Shown: positions 1-5,126 of the stretch, one piece after another | Layout: every line of letters begins with the position of its first letter | Position numbering within the stretch: the first letter of the stretch is position 1 | Assembly: GCA_024635465.1 (NCBI GenBank) | Contig: JAGXIS010000071.1 | Span: 1-5,126 of the forward strand | Direction of reading: 5' to 3' | Origin: Bacteroidota bacterium | GTDB lineage: Bacteria > Bacteroidota > Rhodothermia > Balneolales > Balneolaceae | DNA: 5,126 bases | Notes under the pieces: model-generated | The model's input: the letters and a program-made list of their open reading frames with translations, nothing else | Databases searched by the model: none | Told to the model about the DNA's origin: nothing | Program-made: the position numbers and the translations under genes

Positions 1-443
1 AAAACTTGCATGTAGGGGAGCGGGTTTTTCACATGATTTAAGACATAGTCCGTCAAAAGTTCGCGAACAATTTCAACCAGCTCCTCTTTTTGCCATGGTT
101 TTGAAATATAGTGCTTCAGATCTGCTTCATTAACAGCACGAACCGTCTCCTGCAGTCCTGCCTGACCCGTAATCAATACTTTTCTTGTCCGGGCCGTATC
201 TTCACTGTTTTGCATTTCAACCAGCAACTCAACCCCATTATCGCCCGGCAGCACGTGGTCGCAAAGGATCAAACCGATTTGATGGTCATTTTCCAATATT
301 TCCTGAATCAGTTCACGCGCCTCCTCTGCCGCATCAGCCATCTCAATGGGGAAAAAAGCTTCAAATGATGAGATATCCCTTACGATGGAGTCCATGACAT
401 CAGGTTCATCTTCAACAACAAGGATATAAATTTTCTGTTCCAT
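1..443 (-). CDS. Response regulator, receiver domain (C-terminus beyond window)
   Basis: This is the N-terminal part of a two-component response regulator; 147 residues are visible from the ATG at 443, and the frame is still open at the left edge. The receiver fold is complete in its key residues: acidic pocket E11-D12-E13, phospho-acceptor D62 in LCDHVLPG, switch threonine T92 in LITG, and lysine K115 in ISKPW. After the receiver domain comes a segment around residues 131-147 (DYVLNHVKNPLPYMQV) that belongs either to a short C-terminal tail or to the linker of an output domain outside the window. No DNA-binding domain is visible, so a transcription-factor role cannot be assumed. The start lies 12 bases after the stop of the upstream transporter gene, which suggests co-transcription. 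No Shine-Dalgarno sequence precedes the ATG (CACCCACTTACT). The partner kinase is not in the window. The receiver assignment is firm; the output is unknown. Confidence 0.9.
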   Translation of the reverse strand, partial: MEQKIYILVVEDEPDVMDSIVRDISSFEAFFPIEMADAAEEARELIQEILENDHQIGLILCDHVLPGDNGVELLVEMQNSEDTARTRKVLITGQAGLQETVRAVNEADLKHYISKPWQKEELVEIVRELLTDYVLNHVKNPLPYMQV

Positions 444-455
444 AGTAAGTGGGTG

Positions 456-1844
456 TTATACAATGAATGGCCAATAGATAATTGAAAAAAGTAGTATGAG
501 TAATATTCCGATCACACCGATGATACTCCCTGAAATGATCATATGTTTTGTTTGAAGCATCCCCGTGCTAATCGCGATCGCATTGGGTGGGGTGGAGATC
601 GGCAGCACCATCGCAAAACTTGCTGACAGGGCAACCACTAACCCAAGCATCATCATGCCTGCAACTCCATCTACTATTCCGGATGTAGCCAATGAAATGG
701 CCAGCGGAATAAGCAGTGATGCGGTTACGGTGTTGGACAAGAAGTTGGACATGACCAGTGCTACGATACCAAACAGTGCCAATAACATCAGATACCCAAA
801 CTGATCCCACGAGATTGAACTTACCATCCATTCTGCCAATCCTGTCTCCTTCATCGAGATTCCAAGTGCGATACCGCCTGCGATGAGCCACAACACCTCC
901 CACGGGAGCTTTCTGATATCCTGTTTATCAAATGCTGATGACAGAGTAAGGACAGCGACCGGCATAAGGGCTACAATACTGCTGCGAATACCATGCACGC
1001 CTTCTGTTACCCAAAGCAAAACGGTTAACCCGAATGTGATATAGAGTATGATGGCATTTTTTGATTTTTTTAATTTTCCATCCAGGTTGAGTGTCAAGTT
1101 ATCAACGGCCGGCGGATGAAGTTTCAATAGTACAAACCATGCTACAATTAGCATGATGATGGCGATCGGAGTTGCGTAGAGCATCCAACTGCTGAATGCA
1201 ACATCCACTCCTTGCTGATTCAATGCAGCGATAACCACGGCATTGGGTGGGGTTCCAATCGGAGTTGCGATACCTCCAATGTTGGCCGCAAACGGAATAC
1301 AAAGCGCGACGGCTATTCGGGCAGGATCTCCCGGTTCCATTCGTGCGATGATCGGTATGATTACCGTAATCATCATGGCTGTGGTGGCGGTGTTGCTCAT
1401 AAATGCAGATAGAACGCCGGTTACCAACATCAACCCCAGAATGATAAATTTGGGTTGTGATCCAAAAGGTTGAAGCAGCAGGCGGGTCATGCTCTTGTCA
1501 AAATCATACTTTACGGAAGCATCAGCCAGAACAAAACCACCCAAAAAAAGGATGATAATCGGATCTGCCAGGGTCGCAATAAACTGGGTGTATGGAAGAG
1601 GCTCATATTGCGCTGAAGAATAGTCGATGAATCCTTCTGCACTGAGAAGAATCACCTGAAAAAAGATGACCAAAATTGACGTGGAATAGATTGGAATCGT
1701 CTCAAACATCCAAAAGACAGCTGCCATCAAAAAGATGCTCATGGCCATGTGACCCGCAAGTGATAGACCGGGAAAGGATACGACCAAAGGAAAGATAAAT
1801 CCAATGAGCCCTAAGAGCAGGCCGGTCCATTTCATTTTTGACAT
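456..1844 (-). CDS. SLC13/DASS family sodium:dicarboxylate (anion) symporter
   Basis: This is an integral inner-membrane transporter of the divalent anion:sodium symporter family, which imports C4-dicarboxylates, citrate, sulfate or similar anions, usually with Na+. It has 462 residues, a normal length for the family. Both family hallmark motif pairs are present: SNT at residues 150-152 with TPPN at 198-201 in the first half, and SNT at 370-372 with TPPN at 418-421 in the second. This matches the inverted two-repeat design in which SNT and TPP loops form the Na+ and substrate sites. The family block LGGFVLADA (residues 101-109) and about a dozen hydrophobic segments are visible, the first at about 8-26 and the last at about 436-458. 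A polar loop around residues 242-263 separates the halves. The substrate cannot be read from the sequence. The start at 1844 (MSKMKW) is chosen because it is the outermost Met; M4 is an alternative, and there is no good ribosome site for either. A response regulator gene follows after 12 bases. Confidence 0.93.
   Translation of the reverse strand: MSKMKWTGLLLGLIGFIFPLVVSFPGLSLAGHMAMSIFLMAAVFWMFETIPIYSTSILVIFFQVILLSAEGFIDYSSAQYEPLPYTQFIATLADPIIILFLGGFVLADASVKYDFDKSMTRLLLQPFGSQPKFIILGLMLVTGVLSAFMSNTATTAMMITVIIPIIARMEPGDPARIAVALCIPFAANIGGIATPIGTPPNAVVIAALNQQGVDVAFSSWMLYATPIAIIMLIVAWFVLLKLHPPAVDNLTLNLDGKLKKSKNAIILYITFGLTVLLWVTEGVHGIRSSIVALMPVAVLTLSSAFDKQDIRKLPWEVLWLIAGGIALGISMKETGLAEWMVSSISWDQFGYLMLLALFGIVALVMSNFLSNTVTASLLIPLAISLATSGIVDGVAGMMMLGLVVALSASFAMVLPISTPPNAIAISTGMLQTKHMIISGSIIGVIGILLILLFSIIYWPFIV
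580..593. repeat. 14-base direct repeat, copy 1 (within transporter gene)
   Basis: GCATTGGGTGGGGT occurs here and again exactly at 1240-1253. On the coding strand both copies encode the TPPNA loop of the two inverted structural halves of the DASS transporter. The spacing is 660 bases, or 220 codons. The identity at DNA level reflects the same motif with the same codons and is not a mobile or regulatory repeat. Confidence 0.85.
1240..1253. repeat. 14-base direct repeat, copy 2 (within transporter gene)
   Basis: This is the second exact copy of the 14-base sequence at 580-593. It encodes the TPPNA motif of the first half of the transporter (residues 198-202). Confidence 0.85.
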
Positions 1845-2038
1845 ATCTCAAGATCTTAATTTAACCTCGCCAACAGGTAAGTTAATCAAAAGAAAGGTGA
1901 CTATTTATTCGATGGTTGAGAATTTTTGGATGCAAGTCATTAATCTTGAAAATCGTTATTATTGGTTGGACGATTATTAAAACAGACAACCTAAAATCAC
2001 TTTGATGCATCTATCTATATAGGAATCAGAAAAAAACA
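1845..2038. promoter_or_regulatory. Divergent intergenic region between transporter and ferredoxin operons
   Basis: These 194 AT-rich bases lie between two divergent genes and should hold the promoters for both directions. I see no convincing promoter. For the leftward transporter, a TTGATT box (complement of 1884-1889) and a TTAAAT box (complement of 1859-1864) exist, but their 19-base spacing is long and they lie very close to the start codon. For the rightward operon, TTGGAC at 1966-1971 and TAAAAT at 1992-1997 are 20 bases apart, also too far for a standard promoter. No good match to the Bacteroidota TAnnTTTG element was found. AGGA at 2021-2024 is 14 bases from the ferredoxin ATG, too distant for a normal ribosome site; the stretch directly before the ATG is A-rich. 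The region also contains two short inverted repeats, at 1951-1975 and 1861-1885. Confidence 0.5.
1951..1975. promoter_or_regulatory. Short inverted repeat, possible operator
   Basis: AATCGT (1951-1956) and ACGATT (1970-1975) are perfect 6-base inverted arms separated by 13 bases. The spacing puts the arm centres 19 bases apart, about two helical turns, as expected for a dimeric regulator. The site lies in the divergent region, 63 bases before the ferredoxin start and 106 bases before the transporter start. A second, weaker dyad, TTAAC-N15-GTTAA, lies at 1861-1885 near the transporter start. Arms this short can arise by chance in AT-rich DNA, so the operator reading is only a suggestion. Confidence 0.2.
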
Positions 2039-2413
2039 ATGGCACACCGAGTAAAACAGAAAGCTGAAGAGCTACACATTCCGACTGCCGTACGACATAT
2101 TTTTTTATGTGCGGACCAGACTATTCCAAAGTGTTGTAAAAAGGAGGTGAGTCTTGAATCCTGGCACTATCTGAAGAGTCGCTTGCAAGAGCTGAATCTG
2201 GATCAAAAATCCGGTGTACTCAGAACGAAAGCGAACTGTTTGCGGGTTTGTATGAGAGGTCCTGTTGCCGTAGTATATCCGGAAGGAACGTGGTATCACT
2301 CCTGTACACCGGATGTATTGGAGAGGATAATTCAGGAACATCTTATTGGAGGTCGACCGGTAAAAGAGTATCTCTTCGCTGAAAATCCGCTTCTGTCAAA
2401 TAAAAACGAATGA
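2039..2413 (+). CDS. Thioredoxin-like [2Fe-2S] ferredoxin domain protein
   Basis: This is a 124-residue cytoplasmic protein of the thioredoxin-fold [2Fe-2S] ferredoxin family, the fold also found in NuoE-type subunits and the Aquifex-type ferredoxin. The likely cluster ligands are C24, one of C32/C33, C67 and C71. The CLRVC spacing of the second pair (Cx3C) and the roughly 33-residue gap between pairs match the family. The block [14 protein letters not shown] near the N-terminus has the shorter first spacing seen in cyanobacterial and plant-type members rather than the Cx12C of Aquifex Fd4. The rest of the family pattern follows: [14 protein letters not shown] (residues 73-86) and a C-terminal helix ending in HLIGGRPV (101-108). 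A further cysteine, C89, lies after the cluster region. Its electron-transfer partner is unknown. The ATG at 2039 has an A-rich leader (aaaaaaca). It is the first gene of a probable operon with pdxH, 35 bases downstream, and mnmE. Confidence 0.88.
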   Translation: MAHRVKQKAEELHIPTAVRHIFLCADQTIPKCCKKEVSLESWHYLKSRLQELNLDQKSGVLRTKANCLRVCMRGPVAVVYPEGTWYHSCTPDVLERIIQEHLIGGRPVKEYLFAENPLLSNKNE

Positions 2414-2448
2414 ATTTAGTTTAATACCCAAACATTAAATCCTGTTCA

Positions 2449-3153
2449 ATGTTTCATTATTTTAAAAGATGGTTTCCCTCAAAAGATGAGGTTCTAAAGC
2501 CAAAAATGGCGATCCAACAAGCTGTTTCCTTGCTTCGAAGAGAGTATGATGGAATCCCTTTAGATAAAGAGAGTGTGGATGCGGATCCCTTGAAACAATT
2601 TTCGGATTGGTTTGCAATTGCTGTGAAAGAGATTAAAAATGATCCCAACGCTATGATTTTGGGTAGTGCGAATCGAGATGGACAGCCCGCCACCCGAACG
2701 GTTCTTTTGAAGGGTTTTGATGAGGAGGGTTTTATCTTCTATACCAATTATGAAAGTAACAAAGCCAAAGATCTGGCTGAAAACAACAAAGTCTCACTCA
2801 CCTTTTATTGGCCGGATCTGATGCGTCAGATTCATATTCAAGGGGCCGTTGAAAAGATCTCTGATGAGATGTCTGATCAATACTTCAAATCCAGACCGGC
2901 TGGGAGTAAACTGGGAGCTTGGTCTTCGAAACAGAGTTCGGTGATTGAGTCGCGTGATGTTCTTAAAGAAAATCTGCGATCCTTTGAAAAGAAATTCAGT
3001 AATTCTGAAATCCCCAGGCCCTCCCATTGGGGTGGTTATAGAGTGACCCCCCATCGCTTCGAATTCTGGCAAGGCAGGCTTAATCGGCTACATGACAGGA
3101 TTGTGTATCGGTTTGAGGGAGAGAATTGGGTGATTGAGAGGTTGTCGCCTTAA
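2449..3153 (+). CDS. pdxH: Pyridoxamine/pyridoxine 5'-phosphate oxidase
   Basis: PdxH oxidises pyridoxamine 5'-phosphate or pyridoxine 5'-phosphate to pyridoxal 5'-phosphate, using FMN and O2 (EC 1.4.3.5). It is the last step of PLP synthesis and salvage, in the cytoplasm. The sequence has the family signature FEFWQGRLNRLHDR at residues 204-217, the FMN-binding blocks RTVLLK (83-88) and YTNYESNKA (98-106), and GAWSSKQSS (156-164). By alignment from memory with the E. coli enzyme, the PLP-contacting residues K88, Y145, R149, S153, R213 and H215 are all present, so it should be active. From the first ATG it is 234 residues. The in-frame ATG at 2506 (M20) would give 215 residues, close to the 218 of E. 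coli, and the family homology starts just after it (LLRREYDGIPL). Neither start has a clear Shine-Dalgarno sequence, so the first 19 residues are uncertain. Confidence 0.96.
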   Translation: MFHYFKRWFPSKDEVLKPKMAIQQAVSLLRREYDGIPLDKESVDADPLKQFSDWFAIAVKEIKNDPNAMILGSANRDGQPATRTVLLKGFDEEGFIFYTNYESNKAKDLAENNKVSLTFYWPDLMRQIHIQGAVEKISDEMSDQYFKSRPAGSKLGAWSSKQSSVIESRDVLKENLRSFEKKFSNSEIPRPSHWGGYRVTPHRFEFWQGRLNRLHDRIVYRFEGENWVIERLSP

Positions 3154-3208
3154 ATCATTACTATTCATTTGTACTTTCATAATTCATTTCAAAACTTAGC
3201 CTATATCT

Positions 3209-4585
3209 GTGTCAGAAATCATCCAAAAACCGCCCATTGCTGCGATAGCTACTCCTATCGGTGAAGGAGGAATTGCGGTGATTCGGATCTCCGGTAAAGA
3301 AGCGATTCAAAAGGTTAAATCGTGTTTCAGAGGGAAAGATTTGAGTGTCGCAGATTCTCACACCGTTCACTTCGGAAAAATTGTGAGGAATGACGAACGT
3401 GTTGTGGATGAGGTACTGGCGATTATTTTTAAAGGTCCAAAATCATATACCGGAGAAGATACGGTTGAGATTTCTTGTCATGGCGGAGTGTTGGTCACTC
3501 AATCCGTACTGGAAACCATCTTGCAGCAAGGTGTTCGGGCAGCGGAACCGGGCGAGTTTACACAGCGTGCTTTTCTGAATGGGAAACTGGATCTGGATCA
3601 GGCAGAAGCAGTCGCCGATTTAATTCATGCCAAAAGTATTAAAGCCGTTGATGCTGCCAATCAACAGCTTGAAGGAAAACTTGGCGAGCACATCAAGACG
3701 TTCCGACAGCAGATCATCGATGCAACTGCCATGGTGGAGCTGGAGCTTGATTTCATTGAAGAGGATGTGGAATTTGCCAACAAAGAGCAGCTTCGGAAGT
3801 TGCTGTCTGAATTAACAATTGAAATCGGAAGTCTGCTCGATACCTATGAAACAGGACGCCTGGTGAAGGACGGAGTAAAGACGGTATTCATCGGCCGACC
3901 CAACGCAGGAAAATCAACACTTCTCAATACGCTGGTTGGTAGTGATCGGGCCATTGTCACAGAAATTGCAGGCACCACTCGCGACACGATTGATGCCGAC
4001 TGGAACTATGAAGGGTTGTTATTTAAGCTCATCGATACAGCAGGCCTGCGGGAAACTGAAGACCGGATTGAAGCGGAAGGGGTGAAACGTTCTCAAAAAG
4101 CTTTTGAACAAGCTGACTTGGTAGTTTATCTGAAAGATCTTTCGAATCCATTGGATCAAGATGAAAGAGAGGAGATTGCTGAGTTCCAAAAACGAGCAAC
4201 TCGAACTCCATTTCTGTTGGTAGGTACCAAACTCGATCTTCAAGTTGATGAAATAGAAGAACGGGTCCATTTCGATCTGAAAATATCTGCCCTAGAAGAT
4301 GAAAATATTGATCTGTTGAAAAAAGTGATGAAACAGAGAGCTCTTGAGAATAAAGATTATGATACATCCAGCTTGCTGGTTACCTCTTCTCGTCATCGCG
4401 ATGCACTTCAAAAATCACGCACCTACCTTAACCAAGCCATCACCGCCCTGGATGATGGACTCACCGGCGACTTTCTTTCCATCGATCTGCGCTCAGCCCT
4501 TAACGAGTTGGGCACCATCACCGGAGAAATCACGAATGAACACGTTTTAGATTCTATTTTCTCGAGATTTTGTATCGGTAAGTGA
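3209..4585 (+). CDS. mnmE: tRNA modification GTPase MnmE (TrmE)
   Basis: MnmE works with MnmG to place a (carboxymethyl)aminomethyl group on C5 of wobble uridine 34 in certain tRNAs, using GTP, 5,10-methylene-THF, FAD and glycine or ammonium. It is full length at 458 residues. The N-terminal tetrahydrofolate-binding domain spans about residues 6-122 and contains YTGEDTVEISCHGG (80-93). A helical domain follows, with the G domain inserted from about residue 224. G-domain motifs are G1 GRPNAGKST (229-237), G2 GTTRDT (255-260), G3 DTAGL (276-280), G4 TKLD (340-343) and G5 SAL (360-362). The protein ends in the family's FCIGK, with C455. The G4 motif has Thr where NKxD is usual. The start is GTG: an in-frame TAG at 3197-3199 leaves no ATG upstream, and the homology needs this start. 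It lies 55 bases after pdxH, with no terminator seen between them. Confidence 0.97.
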   Translation: MSEIIQKPPIAAIATPIGEGGIAVIRISGKEAIQKVKSCFRGKDLSVADSHTVHFGKIVRNDERVVDEVLAIIFKGPKSYTGEDTVEISCHGGVLVTQSVLETILQQGVRAAEPGEFTQRAFLNGKLDLDQAEAVADLIHAKSIKAVDAANQQLEGKLGEHIKTFRQQIIDATAMVELELDFIEEDVEFANKEQLRKLLSELTIEIGSLLDTYETGRLVKDGVKTVFIGRPNAGKSTLLNTLVGSDRAIVTEIAGTTRDTIDADWNYEGLLFKLIDTAGLRETEDRIEAEGVKRSQKAFEQADLVVYLKDLSNPLDQDEREEIAEFQKRATRTPFLLVGTKLDLQVDEIEERVHFDLKISALEDENIDLLKKVMKQRALENKDYDTSSLLVTSSRHRDALQKSRTYLNQAITALDDGLTGDFLSIDLRSALNELGTITGEITNEHVLDSIFSRFCIGK

Positions 4586-4612
4586 TTCAAATACTTTAAG
4601 ACATAATTACCC
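4586..4612. other. Convergent junction mnmE / vapC
   Basis: Only 27 AT-rich bases separate the mnmE stop from the vapC stop. I see no GC-rich hairpin with a T-run in either direction, so no intrinsic terminator can be called. Transcripts from the two sides may therefore overlap here. Confidence 0.6.
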
Positions 4613-5005
4613 TTACCACTCAATCAGCTTCAAGCCTTGAACTCTGCTGAATTCTTTTGTATTTCGAGTGGCCAATGTACCATTACTTGCAATTACGATA
4701 GCAGCAATTAAAAGATCATTTGGGCCAACAATAGATCCTTTTTTTGTGCACTTCGCTCTTATTTCAGCATATATTTCTGACATGCTTGCGGTATAAGGAA
4801 TGATCTCAAAAGGCATGAGAAACTCTTTGAGCTTAGCACTATTCTCTTTTTTACGAGTGCTTTTCTCAACACTATAGAGTAATTCTGAATGGACAATCAC
4901 CGGAATTTTTACAGTACTTGGTGAAGTGTTCAGGAGTTGTTCCCGGATGGATTGGCTATCTCCTTTCAAAAAATGAATACAGATATTCGTGTCCAGAAAA
5001 ATCAT
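4613..5005 (-). CDS. vapC: VapC-type PIN-domain ribonuclease toxin
   Basis: This 130-residue protein is a complete PIN-domain endoribonuclease of the VapC family, close in style to the tRNA(fMet)-specific type. VapC toxins stop growth by cleaving RNA, commonly initiator tRNA, when the cognate antitoxin is degraded. The Mg2+-binding acidic residues are in place: D5 in FLDTNICIHFLKG (residues 3-15), E41 in HSELLYSVEKS, and D97 in GPNDLLIAA (94-102). The closing motif is LATRNTKEFSRVQGL (111-125), with N115; family members mostly read TNNT where this one has TRNT. The intact catalytic set suggests an active toxin, though the tRNA target is inferred from family resemblance only. The start overlaps the end of the antitoxin gene by 4 bases (ATGA), which implies translational coupling. 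The gene converges on mnmE with 27 bases between stop codons. By eye it is more AT-rich than mnmE, in line with acquisition by transfer. Confidence 0.92.
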   Translation of the reverse strand: MIFLDTNICIHFLKGDSQSIREQLLNTSPSTVKIPVIVHSELLYSVEKSTRKKENSAKLKEFLMPFEIIPYTASMSEIYAEIRAKCTKKGSIVGPNDLLIAAIVIASNGTLATRNTKEFSRVQGLKLIEW

Positions 5006-5126
5006 GGGAAGGATTCTCTTTTACTATCCGCATCAAATGGGGTTCTCTCCGGAATAGTAAAACTTTCATCTTTAATCGATCCAAAAAGATTTTGATACGA
5101 TTCCGGGTACTTTGATTGCAGAGTAC
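5002..5126 (-). CDS. VapB-like antitoxin, C-terminal part only
   Basis: A reading frame enters from the right edge and ends at the TGA at 5004-5002, overlapping the vapC start by 4 bases. The last 40 residues are visible; they include KYPESYQNLFGSIKDES (residues 5-21 of the visible part) and end in DADSKRESFP. Position directly upstream of a VapC toxin, on the same strand and with an ATGA overlap, is the typical arrangement for its antitoxin. In type II systems the antitoxin C-terminus wraps the toxin and blocks its active site, and the N-terminus binds the operator DNA. The visible tail, with aromatic, acidic and basic residues and little hydrophobic core, fits a toxin-binding tail. The DNA-binding domain lies outside the window, so the antitoxin superfamily cannot be named. 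The promoter of the module also lies beyond the right edge. Confidence 0.72.
   Translation of the reverse strand, partial: TLQSKYPESYQNLFGSIKDESFTIPERTPFDADSKRESFP

Noticed and set aside
111..397. Two plus-strand open frames opposite the response regulator
   Set aside because: They are antisense to a clear receiver domain and their translations show no family features.
565..1473. Several open frames on both strands within the transporter gene
   Set aside because: They overlap a full-length membrane transporter with all family motifs, and their low-complexity translations look like shadows of its codon pattern.
1966..1997. TTGGAC / TAAAAT as a sigma-70 type promoter for the ferredoxin gene
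   Set aside because: The spacing of 20 bases is outside the normal 16-18, and the presumed phylum uses different promoter elements.
3154..3208. Promoter or terminator between pdxH and mnmE
   Set aside because: The 55 bases are AT-rich without a hairpin, and no promoter boxes at acceptable spacing were found.
3197..3211. A truncated or misplaced mnmE start because it begins with GTG
   Set aside because: An in-frame TAG lies just upstream, and the protein from the GTG has the full family length and N-terminal homology.
4019..4367. Two minus-strand open frames of 83 and 112 codons inside mnmE
   Set aside because: They are antisense to the conserved G domain of MnmE and have no recognisable domain.
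4577..4617. GGTAAG (4577-4582) and CTTACC (4612-4617) as arms of a terminator
   Set aside because: The arms are only 6 bases with a 29-base loop and no following T-run; this is not a workable intrinsic terminator.
4918..5115. Plus-strand 65-codon frame opposite the toxin start and antitoxin end
   Set aside because: It is antisense to the vapBC junction, and the toxin and antitoxin frames explain the stretch fully.

Overview
The window carries seven protein-coding genes, two of them cut by the window edges, and no RNA genes, CRISPR arrays or insertion sequences that I can see. The organism looks like a bacterium of the Bacteroidota/Rhodothermota/Balneolota group. The reasons are moderate GC (mid-40s by eye), starts preceded by A-rich or featureless leaders instead of Shine-Dalgarno sequences, and protein styles (the cyanobacterial/plant-type thioredoxin-like ferredoxin, PdxH and MnmE) that fit this group. 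This placement is an inference and no database search was possible.

Left part, minus strand (1-1844): a complete 462-residue SLC13/DASS-type sodium:dicarboxylate (anion) symporter is followed after 12 bases by a response regulator that runs off the left edge. They look like a two-gene transcript reading leftward, linking anion uptake to a phosphorelay whose kinase is not in the window.

Centre, plus strand (2039-4585): a 194-base divergent intergenic region leads into three genes in the same direction. These are a thioredoxin-fold [2Fe-2S] ferredoxin, pdxH (pyridoxamine/pyridoxine 5'-phosphate oxidase, FMN-dependent) and mnmE (GTPase that modifies the tRNA wobble uridine with MnmG). The gaps of 35 and 55 bases contain no visible terminator, so they may be one operon. 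All three are housekeeping or redox/cofactor functions.

Right edge, minus strand (4613-5126): a type II toxin-antitoxin module of VapBC type converges on mnmE with only 27 bases between the stop codons. The PIN-domain toxin is complete. The antitoxin overlaps it by 4 bases (ATGA), and only its last 40 residues lie inside the window. This module is the one clearly accessory element.

Nothing here demands a new biological system. The points most worth a second look are the partial antitoxin, whose fold is not visible here, the transporter/response-regulator pairing, the non-standard G4 motif of MnmE, and the start codon of pdxH.
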